DNA of 64,000 nucleotides from Marinicauda salina (GCF_003122085.1 NZ_QEXV01000007.1:88054-152053); one strand, 5' to 3'. Positions 1 to 8,371 are shown, counted from the first letter of the stretch. Made by a program: numbers and translations. Notes: generated by a model from the sequence alone, not told the origin.

Positions 1-231
1 GACACCGCCTACGGCATGGGCTGGCGCATCTATCACTGGGGCGACCGCACCCTGATGATGCATTCGGGCTATCTGTCGGGCTACGGCGCGCAGGTCGTGC
101 TCGAGCCGGCGACCGGCTTCGCCTTCGTCGCGCTGTGGAACGCCGACGCGCGCGAGCCCTGGCGGCTCTGGCCGACCGTGATGGACCTGCGCACCGGCGA
201 CGGTCCGGGCGACTGGCTCGACCGGCTTTGA
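1..231 (+). CDS. Serine hydrolase (beta-lactamase/class C PBP family), C-terminal fragment
   Basis: The reading frame is open from the first base of the window, so the gene starts upstream; only about 76 C-terminal residues are visible. The segment has the HSGYLSGYG pattern typical of the third conserved element (H-x-G) of class C beta-lactamase-like serine hydrolases, followed by a hydrophobic beta-strand (FAFVALWNAD) that ends many members. The catalytic SxxK and YxN motifs would lie outside the window. Substrate cannot be told. Another member of the same superfamily, with all three motifs, lies at 54865-56400. aguB follows 18 bases later on the same strand, so co-transcription is possible. 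Confidence 0.7.
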   Translation, partial: DTAYGMGWRIYHWGDRTLMMHSGYLSGYGAQVVLEPATGFAFVALWNADAREPWRLWPTVMDLRTGDGPGDWLDRL

Positions 232-249
232 GCCTTTAGAACCGCCTCC

Positions 250-1083
250 ATGAACAAGCCTCTCAAGGTCGCGGCGCTGCAGGCGCCGTTCGGCGCCGAC
301 ATGGCGTCCAATATCGAGACCGTGATCGACCTCGTCCGCGAGGCCGCCGATCGCGGCGCGCGCATCATCCTGCCGCCCGAGCTCTTCCAGGGGCCGTATT
401 TCTGCAAGTCGCAGGACGAGGCCTGGTTCGAGACGGCCTGTCCCGCCGACGCCCATCCCTGCGTCACCGCGCTGCAGCCCGTCGCCGCCGAGCTGGGCGT
501 GGCGATCCCGGTCTCGATCTTCGAGCGCGACGGGCCGCGCTACTACAACTCCGTCGTCATGCTCGACGCCGACGGCTCGGCCATGGGCGTCTACCGCAAG
601 GCCCACATCCCCGACGGGCCGGGCTATCAGGAGAAGTTCTATTTCCGCCCCGGCGACACCGGCTTCAGGGTCTGGGACACGAAGCACGGCAAGGTCGGCG
701 TCGGGATCTGCTGGGACCAGTGGTTCCCCGAGACGGCCCGCGCCATGACGCTGATGGGCGCCGAGGTGCTGTTCTATCCCACCGCCATCGGCTCGGAGCC
801 CCACGACGCCGGCCTCGACACCGCGGCGCGCTGGCGCCGGGCGATGCAGGGCCACGCCGTGTCCAACGTCATCCCGATCGTGGCGGCCAACCGGGTCGGC
901 GACGAAGACGGCCAGGTCTTCTACGGCACGAGCTTCATCTCGGACCACGCCGGCGAGATCGTCGCCGAGCTCGACCGCGCCGAGACCGGCGTGATCGCGG
1001 CCGAATTCGATCCCGCCTTCCTGGATCGCCATCGGGCGGCCTGGGGTTTCTTCCGGGACAGACGGCCGGAGTTTTATCTCTAG
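250..1083 (+). CDS. aguB: N-carbamoylputrescine amidase
   Basis: A 277-residue nitrilase-superfamily protein, the usual AguB length. It hydrolyses N-carbamoylputrescine to putrescine, CO2 and ammonia in the agmatine route of cytoplasmic polyamine synthesis. The catalytic triad is visible: Glu44 in PPELF, Lys117 in YRKAHIPDG and the nucleophile Cys154 in GICWDQWFPE. The segments around the triad are those of AguB rather than of general nitrilases. No agmatine deiminase is visible in the window; it may lie upstream. A second nitrilase-domain gene follows after a repeat-filled gap, and a DHS-like gene and an ornithine decarboxylase lie 6-8 kb away, supporting a role in polyamines. Confidence 0.92.
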   Translation: MNKPLKVAALQAPFGADMASNIETVIDLVREAADRGARIILPPELFQGPYFCKSQDEAWFETACPADAHPCVTALQPVAAELGVAIPVSIFERDGPRYYNSVVMLDADGSAMGVYRKAHIPDGPGYQEKFYFRPGDTGFRVWDTKHGKVGVGICWDQWFPETARAMTLMGAEVLFYPTAIGSEPHDAGLDTAARWRRAMQGHAVSNVIPIVAANRVGDEDGQVFYGTSFISDHAGEIVAELDRAETGVIAAEFDPAFLDRHRAAWGFFRDRRPEFYL

Positions 1084-1094
1084 CCGACCGATCC

Positions 1095-1206
1095 CCGTCC
1101 TTCGAGACGGCCTGCGGCCTCCTCAGGATGAGGGATCGGATTCTCTGGCCACTCCGCCCTCATGCTGAGGAGCCGCCGGAGGCGGCGTCTCGAAGCACGA
1201 GGGCGG
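1095..1206. repeat. Two type A palindromic repeats (TCCTTCGAGACG...CTCAGGATGAGG family), facing each other
   Basis: Positions 1095-1135 and 1154-1206 are two copies of one short GC-rich element in opposite orientation. Each has an outer arm of the CTCATnCTGAGG / CTTCGAGACG kind and an inner self-complementary stretch (for example gcctgcggc, gccgccggaggcggc). Further copies are inside thiC (61080-61249) and at 63437-63490. Here they fill the gap between aguB and the next gene and could act as a transcription attenuator. They are not mobile elements with their own genes. Confidence 0.8.
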
Positions 1207-1290
1207 CTCCGACGGCCGCATCTTGCTGTTCCCGTCAGGATCGCCGCGTGCTTACCTCGATCCGCCGACCTGCAGTTTCAGGCTCTCCCC

Positions 1291-2838
1291 ATGACCGAAC
1301 GCCGCCGCTCCGCGAAGCTCTCCGTCCGCAACGCCACCGTCGACGACATCTCCGCCATCCTGGCGCTGCAGGACCGGGCCTATCCCGACATGCCCCCCGA
1401 CTTGCCGGGCATGATCCGCGGCCAGATCCGCGCCTTCCCCGAAGGCCAGTTCGTCGTCGAGTACGAGGGCGAGGTCGTGGGCTGGTGCGCGACCTTCATC
1501 ATCGACGAGGCGACCGCCTTCGCCCCGCACAGCTGGGCGGAGATCACCGGCGGGGGCTATGCGGCGCGCCATGACGAGGAGGGCGACTGGCTCTACGGCA
1601 TGGAGGTCGCCGTCGATCCGAACCGGCGCCGGCTGAGGATCGGCCAGCGCCTCTATGACGCGCGCAAGGCGCTGTGCCAGGAATGGGGCTTGAAGGGCGT
1701 CGTCTTCGGCGGGCGCATCCCCGGCTTCCGCCGCAAGCGCAAGACCTATCCCACGCCGGAGACCTATCTCGCTGCGGTCCAGGACCGCGAGGTGCGCGAT
1801 CCCGTCGCCAACTTCCAGCTCCGCATGGGCTTCGAGCCGGCGGGGATCCTCAGGAACTACTACCCGGAAGACGTCGACAGCGCCGGCCACGCCGCGCTGA
1901 TGGTCTGGCGCAATCCGAAATATGTCGAGACCGCCAGGCACGGCCGCAGGCCCGATCCGCAGACGGTGCGCGTCGCGGCGGTGCAGTTCCAGGCCCGCGC
2001 CGTCGACACGATCGCCGAGTTCGAGCGCAACGTGGAATACTTCATCGATGTGTGCTCGGACTATCGCGCCGATTTCTGCGTCTTCCCGGAGATGTTCACC
2101 GTCGCGCTCCTGTCGCTGGAGAAGAAGAAGCTCACCCCGCAGGAGTCGATCGAGGCGCTGACCCGCCACACGCCGCGCTTCATGGAGTTCATGAGCCAGG
2201 CCGCGGTGCGCTACAACATCAACATCGTCGGCGGCTCGCACCCCACCAAGACCGATGACGGCGACATCCAGAACGTCGCCTACATCTTCCTGCGCGACGG
2301 CTCGATCCACGCCCAGGAGAAGATCCACCCCACGCCCAACGAGAAATACTGGTGGAACATCAAGGGCGGCGACTTCGTCCACGCCATCCCCACCGATTGC
2401 GGTCCGGTGGGCATTCTCATCTGCTACGACGTCGAATTTCCCGAGCTGTCGCGCCGGCTCGCCGACGAGGGCGCGCGCATCATCTTCTCGCCCTACGCCA
2501 CCGACGACCGGACCGGGCATCTGCGCGTGCGCTATTGCGCCCACGGCCGGGCCATCGAGAACCAGGTCTTCGTCGTCACCGCGGGCAATGTCGGCAATCT
2601 GCCCGATGTCGAGAACATGGACGTCAATTACGCCGAGAGCGCGATCGTGACGCCGTGCGACTTCCCCTTCGCCCGCGACGGGCTGGCCGCCGTGGCCAGC
2701 GAGAACGTCGAGACCATCGCGGTCGCCGATCTGCGCCTCGACGATCTCGCCGAGGCGCGCCGGTCGGGCACGGTCAGAAACCTCCGCGACCGGCGCTTCG
2801 ACCTCTACCGCATCGTGTGGAACGACCGCAGCAGCTGA
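1291..2838 (+). CDS. GNAT acetyltransferase - nitrilase fusion protein
   Basis: A 515-residue two-domain protein. Residues about 10-210 form a GNAT-type N-acetyltransferase domain (acyl-CoA loop near VDPNRRRLRIGQRLYD). Residues about 225-510 form a carbon-nitrogen hydrolase domain with catalytic Glu in FPEMF, Lys in the EKIHPTPNEKYWW region and Cys in ILICYDVEFPE. The ATG at 1291 is chosen because the upstream in-frame extension runs through a palindromic repeat and is arginine-rich and non-conserved in look. Fusions of this architecture are widespread in bacteria, but their substrate is not established. Neighbouring aguB suggests an amine or amide substrate (inference). Confidence 0.85.
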   Translation: MTERRRSAKLSVRNATVDDISAILALQDRAYPDMPPDLPGMIRGQIRAFPEGQFVVEYEGEVVGWCATFIIDEATAFAPHSWAEITGGGYAARHDEEGDWLYGMEVAVDPNRRRLRIGQRLYDARKALCQEWGLKGVVFGGRIPGFRRKRKTYPTPETYLAAVQDREVRDPVANFQLRMGFEPAGILRNYYPEDVDSAGHAALMVWRNPKYVETARHGRRPDPQTVRVAAVQFQARAVDTIAEFERNVEYFIDVCSDYRADFCVFPEMFTVALLSLEKKKLTPQESIEALTRHTPRFMEFMSQAAVRYNINIVGGSHPTKTDDGDIQNVAYIFLRDGSIHAQEKIHPTPNEKYWWNIKGGDFVHAIPTDCGPVGILICYDVEFPELSRRLADEGARIIFSPYATDDRTGHLRVRYCAHGRAIENQVFVVTAGNVGNLPDVENMDVNYAESAIVTPCDFPFARDGLAAVASENVETIAVADLRLDDLAEARRSGTVRNLRDRRFDLYRIVWNDRSS

Positions 2839-2845
2839 GCCCGCG

Positions 2846-3616
2846 TCATTCCTCCCGGATGATGAAGCTGGTGAAGTCGGCGCCGCTGTTTCCGGTGCGC
2901 CGGTCGAAGGCGGTCACCGTGACGGTGTAGAGCCCGGGTTCGGACGCATCGATCTCGACGGCGTACTGGCTGCGCTCTCCGGCGTAGTCGAGTTCGTGCG
3001 TCGCCGTCACGGCGCCGTCGCGGCGCACCTCGGCGACGATGTCGAGCGCGTCGGCGTCCCACACGCCCTCCGGCGAGGTTCCGCAGCCGCACAGGAAGAC
3101 GACGTTGGCGGCGATCTCCATCGTCTCCGGACCGCCGGAGACATACTGGTGGGCGGGCGGCGAAAGGATGTCGACGGCGAGGCCGGGAACCTCGACGATC
3201 CAGCCGAGATCGCCCTCGAGATGCCGGCCGGGCAGGATCCAGCGGACCTGCGAGGCCTCGGCGCCGGCCTGGCGCTGGCCGTTGGGGCCGGCGACGGTCG
3301 CGCGCACGCGCATCGGCCGCTCGATGTCGAGCGTCGCGGTGAAGCGCGCGGCGTCCTCGGTGACGATGTCGGCGTAGCGCTCCCGGGTCTCGGGCACGAG
3401 CAGGCCGGTGTCGCCGGTCCCGCCGCGGGTGACGCCGCTGGCGAGGACCTCGCCGGTGTCGGCGTTCTCCAGCACGACGGTCATGCCTCCCATGCCGTCG
3501 CCGATGAACTTCGCGTCGGCCGACCGGGCGAAGACCGACACGCGCGTCTCCTCCGCGTGCGCGCCGGCCGCGGTCAGCGTCAAGAGCGCGATGAAAGCGG
3601 AAAGCAGGGTTCTCAT
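2846..3616 (-). CDS. Secreted protein of unknown function
   Basis: 256 residues starting at the ATG at 3616. The N-terminus (MRTLLSAFIALLTLTAAGAHA) is a clear signal peptide with an AxA cleavage site, so the protein is exported. The rest looks beta-rich, with repeated strand-turn patterns and a C-terminal part reading like an immunoglobulin-type domain (GLYTVTVTAFDRRTGNSG). One CGCG cysteine pair is present (VFLCGCGTSP). I do not recognise a named family. It converges on the nitrilase fusion gene with only 7 bases between the stops. The much longer open frame extending to 4333 is a shadow of the next gene. Confidence 0.6.
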   Translation of the reverse strand: MRTLLSAFIALLTLTAAGAHAEETRVSVFARSADAKFIGDGMGGMTVVLENADTGEVLASGVTRGGTGDTGLLVPETRERYADIVTEDAARFTATLDIERPMRVRATVAGPNGQRQAGAEASQVRWILPGRHLEGDLGWIVEVPGLAVDILSPPAHQYVSGGPETMEIAANVVFLCGCGTSPEGVWDADALDIVAEVRRDGAVTATHELDYAGERSQYAVEIDASEPGLYTVTVTAFDRRTGNSGADFTSFIIREE

Positions 3617-3739
3617 CCGAACCTCCCTTGCTGCCGCCCGGAAAAATAAGCCTCGGCGCGCCCGCGCAAAACGGGCGGATCGTCGCGGACTTCCCGCACA
3701 GGTTTTGCTATTCTCCCTTGGCTTGAAAGGGAGCTTGTC

Positions 3740-4444
3740 ATGGAGCAACTCGCAATCATGCAGACGGGCGCCAACATCGCCTTCGCGCTCACCGCGATCG
3801 GCGTGATCGTCGCGGTGTTCTGCGTTCTGCTGGACTATCGCCAGAAGCAGGACAAGGAGCCCGGCGATCTCGTCTGCCTGGGCCGGGACCTGTTCAACGT
3901 GCTGGCCGCCGGCGGTACGCTCGCCGTCACGCTGCAGGTCATCGTCTGGGTCCAGGTCATCGAGCGCCGCACCGAGATCATCGAGGAGCGCGTCCTGCCG
4001 GTCGGGGAGGCGCGCGCCCCGGATTTCGGGGCGGTCACAGACGGGATCGAGGGCATTCAGGAGACGCTGGCGGCGGGCGAGGGTCGCGACGATGAACGTT
4101 TCGCCGAACTTGAGGAGCGCATCCGGGAGCTGGTCGAGCCGGCTCTGGCGGAGCCTGCGCCGGTCGATCCGGTCTCGCTGTCCGACCGGATCGCCGAGCT
4201 TCACGCCGATGGCCGGTTCGCGACCGAGCCGGAACCGATCAACACTGTCGACATCACCGCCGAGCTGTACCCGATCCTGGGACCGCTGAATTTCAACGAA
4301 CCAATGCGACTTGAGTTCGCTCAGCTGGACCAATTGAGGGTCTTGTGCGCCGCGCTCAACCCGGATCTTGAACCCGCTGCGCGTGAGCGTCCGATCCTCA
4401 GGCGCGCAGGATACTATTGCATTGGATTTCTGAGGCCGGGCTGA
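3740..4444 (+). CDS. Predicted membrane protein with coiled-coil-like soluble region
   Basis: 234 residues. Two hydrophobic segments are visible, at about residues 10-31 and 52-72, separated by a charged loop (DYRQKQDKEPGD). A glutamate-rich helical stretch follows at about 75-135. The C-terminal 90 residues contain two cysteines. A Shine-Dalgarno-like GGGAG lies just before the ATG at 3740. Function is unknown. It is divergent from the secreted protein at 2846-3616 with a 123-base shared upstream region. Confidence 0.6.
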   Translation: MEQLAIMQTGANIAFALTAIGVIVAVFCVLLDYRQKQDKEPGDLVCLGRDLFNVLAAGGTLAVTLQVIVWVQVIERRTEIIEERVLPVGEARAPDFGAVTDGIEGIQETLAAGEGRDDERFAELEERIRELVEPALAEPAPVDPVSLSDRIAELHADGRFATEPEPINTVDITAELYPILGPLNFNEPMRLEFAQLDQLRVLCAALNPDLEPAARERPILRRAGYYCIGFLRPG

Positions 4445-4468
4445 GACGGAAGCCGCTTGCGCCGCGCC

Positions 4469-4648
4469 TCACTCCGCGCGCCGACCCGGCATCATCAGCG
4501 CCAGCAGGACCGCCGCGCCGAGCCCGGGCCAGGCCAGCGCGATCGCCTGGTCCACCATGCCGCTCATGAGGCTGACCGCCCCGGCGGTCAGGCCCAGGGC
4601 GGCGCAGCCGCCTGCGGCGGCGATCATCATGAAGCGCGGACGCGTCAT
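4469..4648 (-). CDS. Small membrane protein, 59 residues
   Basis: The start at 4648 is favoured because a strong ribosome-binding site (AAGGAAGG, 9 bases upstream on the minus strand) serves that ATG; a start at 4681 would give 70 residues but would place this site inside the gene. Two hydrophobic helices fill most of the protein (residues about 5-25 and 33-53), ending MMPGRRAE. No family recognised. It converges on the gene at 3740-4444, with 24 bases between the stops. Confidence 0.5.
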   Translation of the reverse strand: MTRPRFMMIAAAGGCAALGLTAGAVSLMSGMVDQAIALAWPGLGAAVLLALMMPGRRAE

Positions 4649-4730
4649 GGCTCGCAGCCTTCCTTTCAAGAGCGGCCGCATTTTGGCGGAAAGCGGCTAA
4701 AATTCGGTTCACGCGGCCTGATGGCGGACG

Positions 4731-4755
4731 AAAAAGCGGCGCCTCCCGGCGCCGC
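4731..4755 (-). terminator. Rho-independent terminator after the first csbD gene
   Basis: On the minus strand this is an 8-bp perfect stem GCGGCGCC / GGCGCCGC with a four-base loop, followed directly by TTTTT. It lies 27 bases past the stop of the CsbD gene at 4782-4982, exactly where an intrinsic terminator belongs. Confidence 0.8.
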
Positions 4756-4781
4756 CTCTCGTCACCGGGGTGGGACCGGCG

Positions 4782-4982
4782 TCACTGGTGTTGCTGGATC
4801 CAGTCGTTCACCTCGCGCTCGGCCTGGTCGTGCTTCTTGCCGTAGCGCTGCTCGATCTTGTTGGCGAGCTTGCGGGAGTCGCCCTGGATGTTCTTGATGT
4901 CGTCGTCGGTGAGCTTGTTCCAGTGCTGCTTCACCTCGCCGCTCATCTGGTTCCACTTGTTCTTGAGTTCCTGGGGTTGCAT
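4782..4982 (-). CDS. CsbD family stress protein (first copy)
   Basis: 66 residues, the normal CsbD length. The family signature is clear: an N-terminal LKNKWNQMSGEVKQHW segment, LTDDDI, a central GDSRKLANKIEQRYG helix and the acidic DQAEREVNDW tail. CsbD proteins are small, hydrophilic and induced by general stress in many bacteria; their molecular role is unknown. A second copy lies 260 bases upstream on the same strand, separated by a palindromic repeat. A strong intrinsic terminator follows. Confidence 0.88.
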   Translation of the reverse strand: MQPQELKNKWNQMSGEVKQHWNKLTDDDIKNIQGDSRKLANKIEQRYGKKHDQAEREVNDWIQQHQ

Positions 4983-5148
4983 GGCAGCTACTCCTGCGTC
5001 GTCCCCGCTGAACACCCTGCTTCCATCGGAAGCGCGCGCATCATGCAGGCCCGGCGGCGTCCGGGGAATCCGGAAGACTACGGACGCTCGCGGCGAGCCC
5101 TGCATGCTGATCCGTTGCGGTCGGTGGATGGGGTCGCGATCCGCGTCC

Positions 5149-5226
5149 TTGTCATGGCCGGACTCGTTCCGGCCATCCAGTCATTGATCGGAGAGCCTGG
5201 ATCGCCGGGACAAGCCCGGCGATGAC
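5149..5226. repeat. Type D inverted repeat (GTCATGGCCGGA...CCGGCGATGACA)
   Basis: An imperfect long inverted repeat with two hairpin arms: GGCCGGACTCGTTCCGGCC and CGCCGGGACAAGCCCGGCG, flanked by GTCAT and ATGAC. This pattern is common between genes of alphaproteobacteria. It lies between the two csbD genes and could attenuate transcription from the upstream copy. Confidence 0.7.
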
Positions 5227-5245
5227 AGGGTGATGAGCCGACGCC

Positions 5246-5443
5246 TCACAGTTTCTCGATGAAGTCGTTCACCTCGCGCTCGGCGTCGTCCTTCTCGACG
5301 CCGTAGCGCTCCTGCAGCCGGCCGACGAGCTTGTCGCGGTCGCCGGCGACGACGGCGAGATCGTCGTCGGTGAGCTTGCCCCAGCGGCGCTTCACCTCTC
5401 CTACGAACTGCGTCCACTTGCCCTTCAGCTCATCGGCGTGCAT
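5246..5443 (-). CDS. CsbD family stress protein (second copy)
   Basis: 65 residues starting at the ATG at 5443 (MHADELKGKWTQFVGEVKRRW). It shares the LTDDDL, GDRDKLVGRLQERYG and DDAEREVNDFIEKL blocks with the copy at 4782-4982, and the two are clearly paralogous. The role is presumably general stress tolerance, by family knowledge only. Being on the same strand and near each other, the two copies may form one transcription unit, interrupted by the type D repeat. Confidence 0.88.
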   Translation of the reverse strand: MHADELKGKWTQFVGEVKRRWGKLTDDDLAVVAGDRDKLVGRLQERYGVEKDDAEREVNDFIEKL

Positions 5444-5554
5444 GCGCGTCCTCCATGTCCGGCTCACTGGAGGAACGCGGCGACCGCCAGCCCGTTCCCG
5501 AGAAACACCCGGCCCGGCCTGCTATCGTGCGGCGACGATCAAGGGGAGGCGCGC

Positions 5555-5728
5555 ATGCGCGGCGACAGCGACATCAATATCCAGCAGCACAGCGGGCTCG
5601 GCCTGGCCTGGTTCGCCGGCTGGCTGTTCACCATCGGCTATCTCGGTCTGGGCGTCTGGAAGGGCGCGCTTGCGCTGATCGTCTGGCCGTACTTCCTGGG
5701 CGCGCATTTCGCCCCGCTCGTGACCTAA
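5555..5728 (+). CDS. Small membrane protein, 57 residues
   Basis: The start at 5555 has an excellent ribosome-binding site (AAGGGGAGG, 5 bases upstream). The protein has a short polar N-terminus (MRGDSDINIQQHSG) followed by one or two membrane helices (AWFAGWLFTIGYLGLGVWKG and ALALIVWPYFLGAHF). Its layout matches small uncharacterised inner-membrane proteins. Its stop codon overlaps the stop of the converging MarC-like gene by three bases (5725-5728). Confidence 0.6.
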   Translation: MRGDSDINIQQHSGLGLAWFAGWLFTIGYLGLGVWKGALALIVWPYFLGAHFAPLVT

Positions 5729-6375
5729 AGCAGCGCGCCGGCGATCCCGTCGAAGATGAACTGCGCGGCGAGCGCGGCCAGGATCACTCCGAGAATGCGC
5801 GTGATCATCGCCGCCAGCGTGTCGCCGAGCAGACGCATGATCGGCCCGGCGAGCAGGAACAGCACCAGGCAGAAGACGAGATTGCCCAGCATGCCGGCGA
5901 AGACCAGAAGCTGGTTGGCGAACGCGCCCTCGGCCGAACTCATGAACAGCATGATCGAGGCGATGGCGCCGGGGCCGGCCAGCATCGGGATCGCCATCGG
6001 GAAGACCGAGATGTCCTCCTCGGCGGGCGCGGCGCTCTCGTGCTCCTCGCCCCATTTCTCGGCGCGCTCCTCGCGGCGCTCGGTGCGCTTTTCGAAGATC
6101 ATGTCCAGCGCCAGCATGAACAGCAGCACGCCGCCGGCCGCCCGGAAGGCGTCGAGGCTGACATGCAGCGCGCCCAGCAGCCATTCGCCGACATAGGCGA
6201 AGCCGAACAGGATGCCGGTGGCGATCGCCACGGACTTCACCGCCATCACCCGCTTGTGACGCCCGCTCGAGCCTTCGGTCAGGCTGGCGAAGATCGGCAT
6301 GACGCCGATCGGATCGATCACGACGAAGAAGGTCACCAGCGAGGCGGTGAGCAGGGAGAAGTCGAACGCGTCCAT
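5725..6375 (-). CDS. MarC family integral membrane protein
   Basis: 216 residues starting at the ATG at 6375. Six hydrophobic segments are separated by a charged cytoplasmic loop (KRTERREERAEKWGEEHES). The family hallmarks VVIDPIGVMPIF near the N-terminus and FPMAIPMLAGPGAIASIM after the loop are both present. MarC (UPF0056) proteins are inner-membrane proteins whose transport substrate is unknown; the once-proposed link with antibiotic resistance was not upheld. A start further upstream (6420) is possible but adds a non-hydrophobic arginine-rich leader. Confidence 0.85.
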   Translation of the reverse strand: MDAFDFSLLTASLVTFFVVIDPIGVMPIFASLTEGSSGRHKRVMAVKSVAIATGILFGFAYVGEWLLGALHVSLDAFRAAGGVLLFMLALDMIFEKRTERREERAEKWGEEHESAAPAEEDISVFPMAIPMLAGPGAIASIMLFMSSAEGAFANQLLVFAGMLGNLVFCLVLFLLAGPIMRLLGDTLAAMITRILGVILAALAAQFIFDGIAGALL

Positions 6376-6487
6376 GGGAGCCCCCCGGCCGGGTTGAGCG
6401 GAACGCTCGGCCCTTAACACCGGGCGCGGCGGATGGCGACCCCGCGCGCGATCAGACCGGAAATGCGTAATCGCCGGGCCGGCGGCC

Positions 6488-7051
6488 TCAGCTTTTCCCG
6501 CGCCGCTCGAGAAACAGATCGAAGCGGTCGTGGCCCCAGTAGGGCTCCGCCCCGTCGATCAGGAAGGGCACGCCGAACACGTCGTGTTTCTCGACCAGCG
6601 CGCGGGTTTCGGCGGCGGCGTCCGCGATGCGGTCGCTCTCGGCCTCGACCCGGTCGATCAGGCCGGACAGGCCGCAGGCATCCGCGCAGTCGCGCAGCAC
6701 GTCGGGGTCGGCGATATCGCGGCCCTCGCCCCAGCGCGCGTCGGAGACCGCCAGCGCGAAGTCCATGGCCTGGCCTTCGGCCTTCGCGAGATAGAAGGCG
6801 CGGTTGGCGGGCTTGTAGTCGGTCTCGAACGGGTCGGGCAGGACCATCGGCAGCCGCATCAGCGCGGTCATGCGCGGGGCGTCGTGGGCGTAGTATTTCA
6901 GCTTGGGCGGGCTGTCGGTCGGGTTGAGGAAGGCCACGCCCTCGGGCGGCCCGGTGAAGGGGTGCAGGTCGCACTCGACCCCGGCGCGGGCGAGCTTGTG
7001 CAGGCCGAGCCGCGAGTACGGGCTGCGGAATCCGAAAAAGCAGACGGGCAT
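6488..7051 (-). CDS. DsbA-family / 2-hydroxychromene-2-carboxylate isomerase-like protein
   Basis: 187 residues. The N-terminal CFFGFRSPYSRLGL has the thioredoxin-fold start and the SPYS motif of the HCCA isomerase/kappa GST group, where a serine (here Ser10) replaces the redox cysteines. The C-terminal VFGVPFLIDGAEPYWGHDRFDLFLE is the conserved cis-proline/GVPxF and WGxDR region of the family. Proteins of this kind use glutathione in aromatic degradation or detoxification; there is no aromatic pathway nearby, so the real substrate is unknown. Start at 7051 is favoured over 7078 because the fold begins immediately. Confidence 0.8.
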   Translation of the reverse strand: MPVCFFGFRSPYSRLGLHKLARAGVECDLHPFTGPPEGVAFLNPTDSPPKLKYYAHDAPRMTALMRLPMVLPDPFETDYKPANRAFYLAKAEGQAMDFALAVSDARWGEGRDIADPDVLRDCADACGLSGLIDRVEAESDRIADAAAETRALVEKHDVFGVPFLIDGAEPYWGHDRFDLFLERRGKS

Positions 7052-7154
7052 GGTCACGGGGCGTCTCCTCGGGCGCATGAGGCGTGGGCTCGCGCTTTAG
7101 CACCCGGCGCGCCGGGTGGCGAGGGAGCCGCCAACGCTCGACAGCGCGCGCCGA

Positions 7155-7300
7155 TTCCTCTCCCCCTGGAAGGGGGCGAGGTCAGGTGAGGGGGTCGGTT
7201 GCGGCGAGCGCTTCGCCCAACGCGGGGCGCGCCTTCAGGCGGGGCGCGGCGCGTTCTCCCCTCTCCCGGCCTCTCCCCTCAAGGAGGGGAGAGGGGGCGC
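7155..7300. repeat. Type B palindromic repeats (CTCCCC...GGGGGAG family)
   Basis: Two GC-rich hairpin arms, CTCTCCCCCTGGAAGGGGGCGAG at 7158-7180 and the CTCTCCCCTCAAGGAGGGGAGAG region near 7271-7293, face each other across about 90 bases. The same family occurs at 42595-42737 and inside the thiC coding sequence at about 59540-59668. The stretch fills the gap after the DHS-like gene and could serve as a terminator or mRNA 3' end structure. Confidence 0.75.
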
Positions 7301-7321
7301 GGCCATGCCGACAGCGCGCCC

Positions 7322-8371
7322 CTAATCCTCGAACATGTCGGCGAAGCGCCGGCGTGGGCGCGTCTTCCAGGCGCCGCGGTGGAAGACGTCGGAGACGATG
7401 ACCGGCGCGACGGTGGTCGCCTCGGCGTAGACCATCTGCTCCAGCGCGACGTCGACCTTGCCCCAGGAGCAGGCCTCCTTGAGCGTCGAGGACGAGCACG
7501 CCCCGTCGCGCACGTCGGCGACGGTGATCTGGACGGCGTATCTGTGCATCTCGACGTCCTCGTGGCCGAGGATCTCGGCGCACACGACCGTGTCCTGGGC
7601 GAAATTCTTCGGCACGCCGCCGCCGACCATGAACAGGCCGGTGGTTCCCGCCTTGATCTTGATGTCGGTGAGCTCGCGGAAGTCGGCGACGCTGTCGATC
7701 GAGAGGTAGGCTTCGCCCGCCTTCATCCGGTCGACCTGGTGCTTGACCAGTCCGAAGCCCGCCGAGCAGTCGGAAAACGCCGGCACGAAGATCGGCACGC
7801 CGTGCTCGTAGCATTCCTGGATGAGCGAGCCGTCCTTCTTCGCCCCGCCCTCGGCGAGCCATTTCCCCATCGCCTTGATGAAGGCGCGCGAGGAGATCGG
7901 CTTCGCGGGCAGCGCATTGGCGATCTCGCCGATCGTGCGATCGCAGGCCTGCAGCTCGTCCTCGTCGATATAGGTGTCGTAGATGCGGTCGATATAGAGA
8001 TCGCGCAGCTCGCGGTCGTCGGGGATCTCGCGGGCCTGGTAGTGCTTGAAGCCGAGCGCCTCGAAGAAGTCCATGTCGACGATGGACGCGCCGGTGGCGA
8101 CGATCGCGTCGACCATGTTGTTGCGCACCATGTCCCGCCAGACATGCATGCATCCGCCCGCCGAGGTCGAGCCCGCCAGCGTCAGGATGACGGCGCAATC
8201 GGGATCCTCGACGGCGGCCTGCAGGATGCGCGCGGCCCGCGCGGCGTCGCGCGAGGTGAAGCTCATCTTCTCCCACGCGTCGATGATGGTCCGGCCGTCG
8301 AAGGCGGCGATGTCGATGTGCTCGACCGCGTGCGAAAGCAGCTCGGCCTTGCGGTTGGAGGGGGCGCTCAT
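7322..8371 (-). CDS. Deoxyhypusine synthase-like protein (probable homospermidine synthase)
   Basis: 349 residues, matching the deoxyhypusine synthase family over its whole length. The active-site lysine in the SWGK motif is conserved (Lys305), as are the NAD-binding TLAGSTSAGG and the GGGVPKNF segments. Bacteria lack the eIF5A substrate, and bacterial members are understood to make sym-homospermidine by transferring the aminobutyl group to putrescine or a related amine; that function is inferred here. Its ATG overlaps the TGA of the upstream ornithine decarboxylase (ATGA, 8368-8371), so the two are translationally coupled and act in one pathway. Confidence 0.85.
   Translation of the reverse strand: MSAPSNRKAELLSHAVEHIDIAAFDGRTIIDAWEKMSFTSRDAARAARILQAAVEDPDCAVILTLAGSTSAGGCMHVWRDMVRNNMVDAIVATGASIVDMDFFEALGFKHYQAREIPDDRELRDLYIDRIYDTYIDEDELQACDRTIGEIANALPAKPISSRAFIKAMGKWLAEGGAKKDGSLIQECYEHGVPIFVPAFSDCSAGFGLVKHQVDRMKAGEAYLSIDSVADFRELTDIKIKAGTTGLFMVGGGVPKNFAQDTVVCAEILGHEDVEMHRYAVQITVADVRDGACSSSTLKEACSWGKVDVALEQMVYAEATTVAPVIVSDVFHRGAWKTRPRRRFADMFED

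Noticed and set aside
2846..4333. Long 495-residue minus-strand open frame
   Set aside because: Only its last 256 residues have a signal peptide and protein-like composition; the first part is an antisense shadow of the membrane protein gene at 3740-4444.
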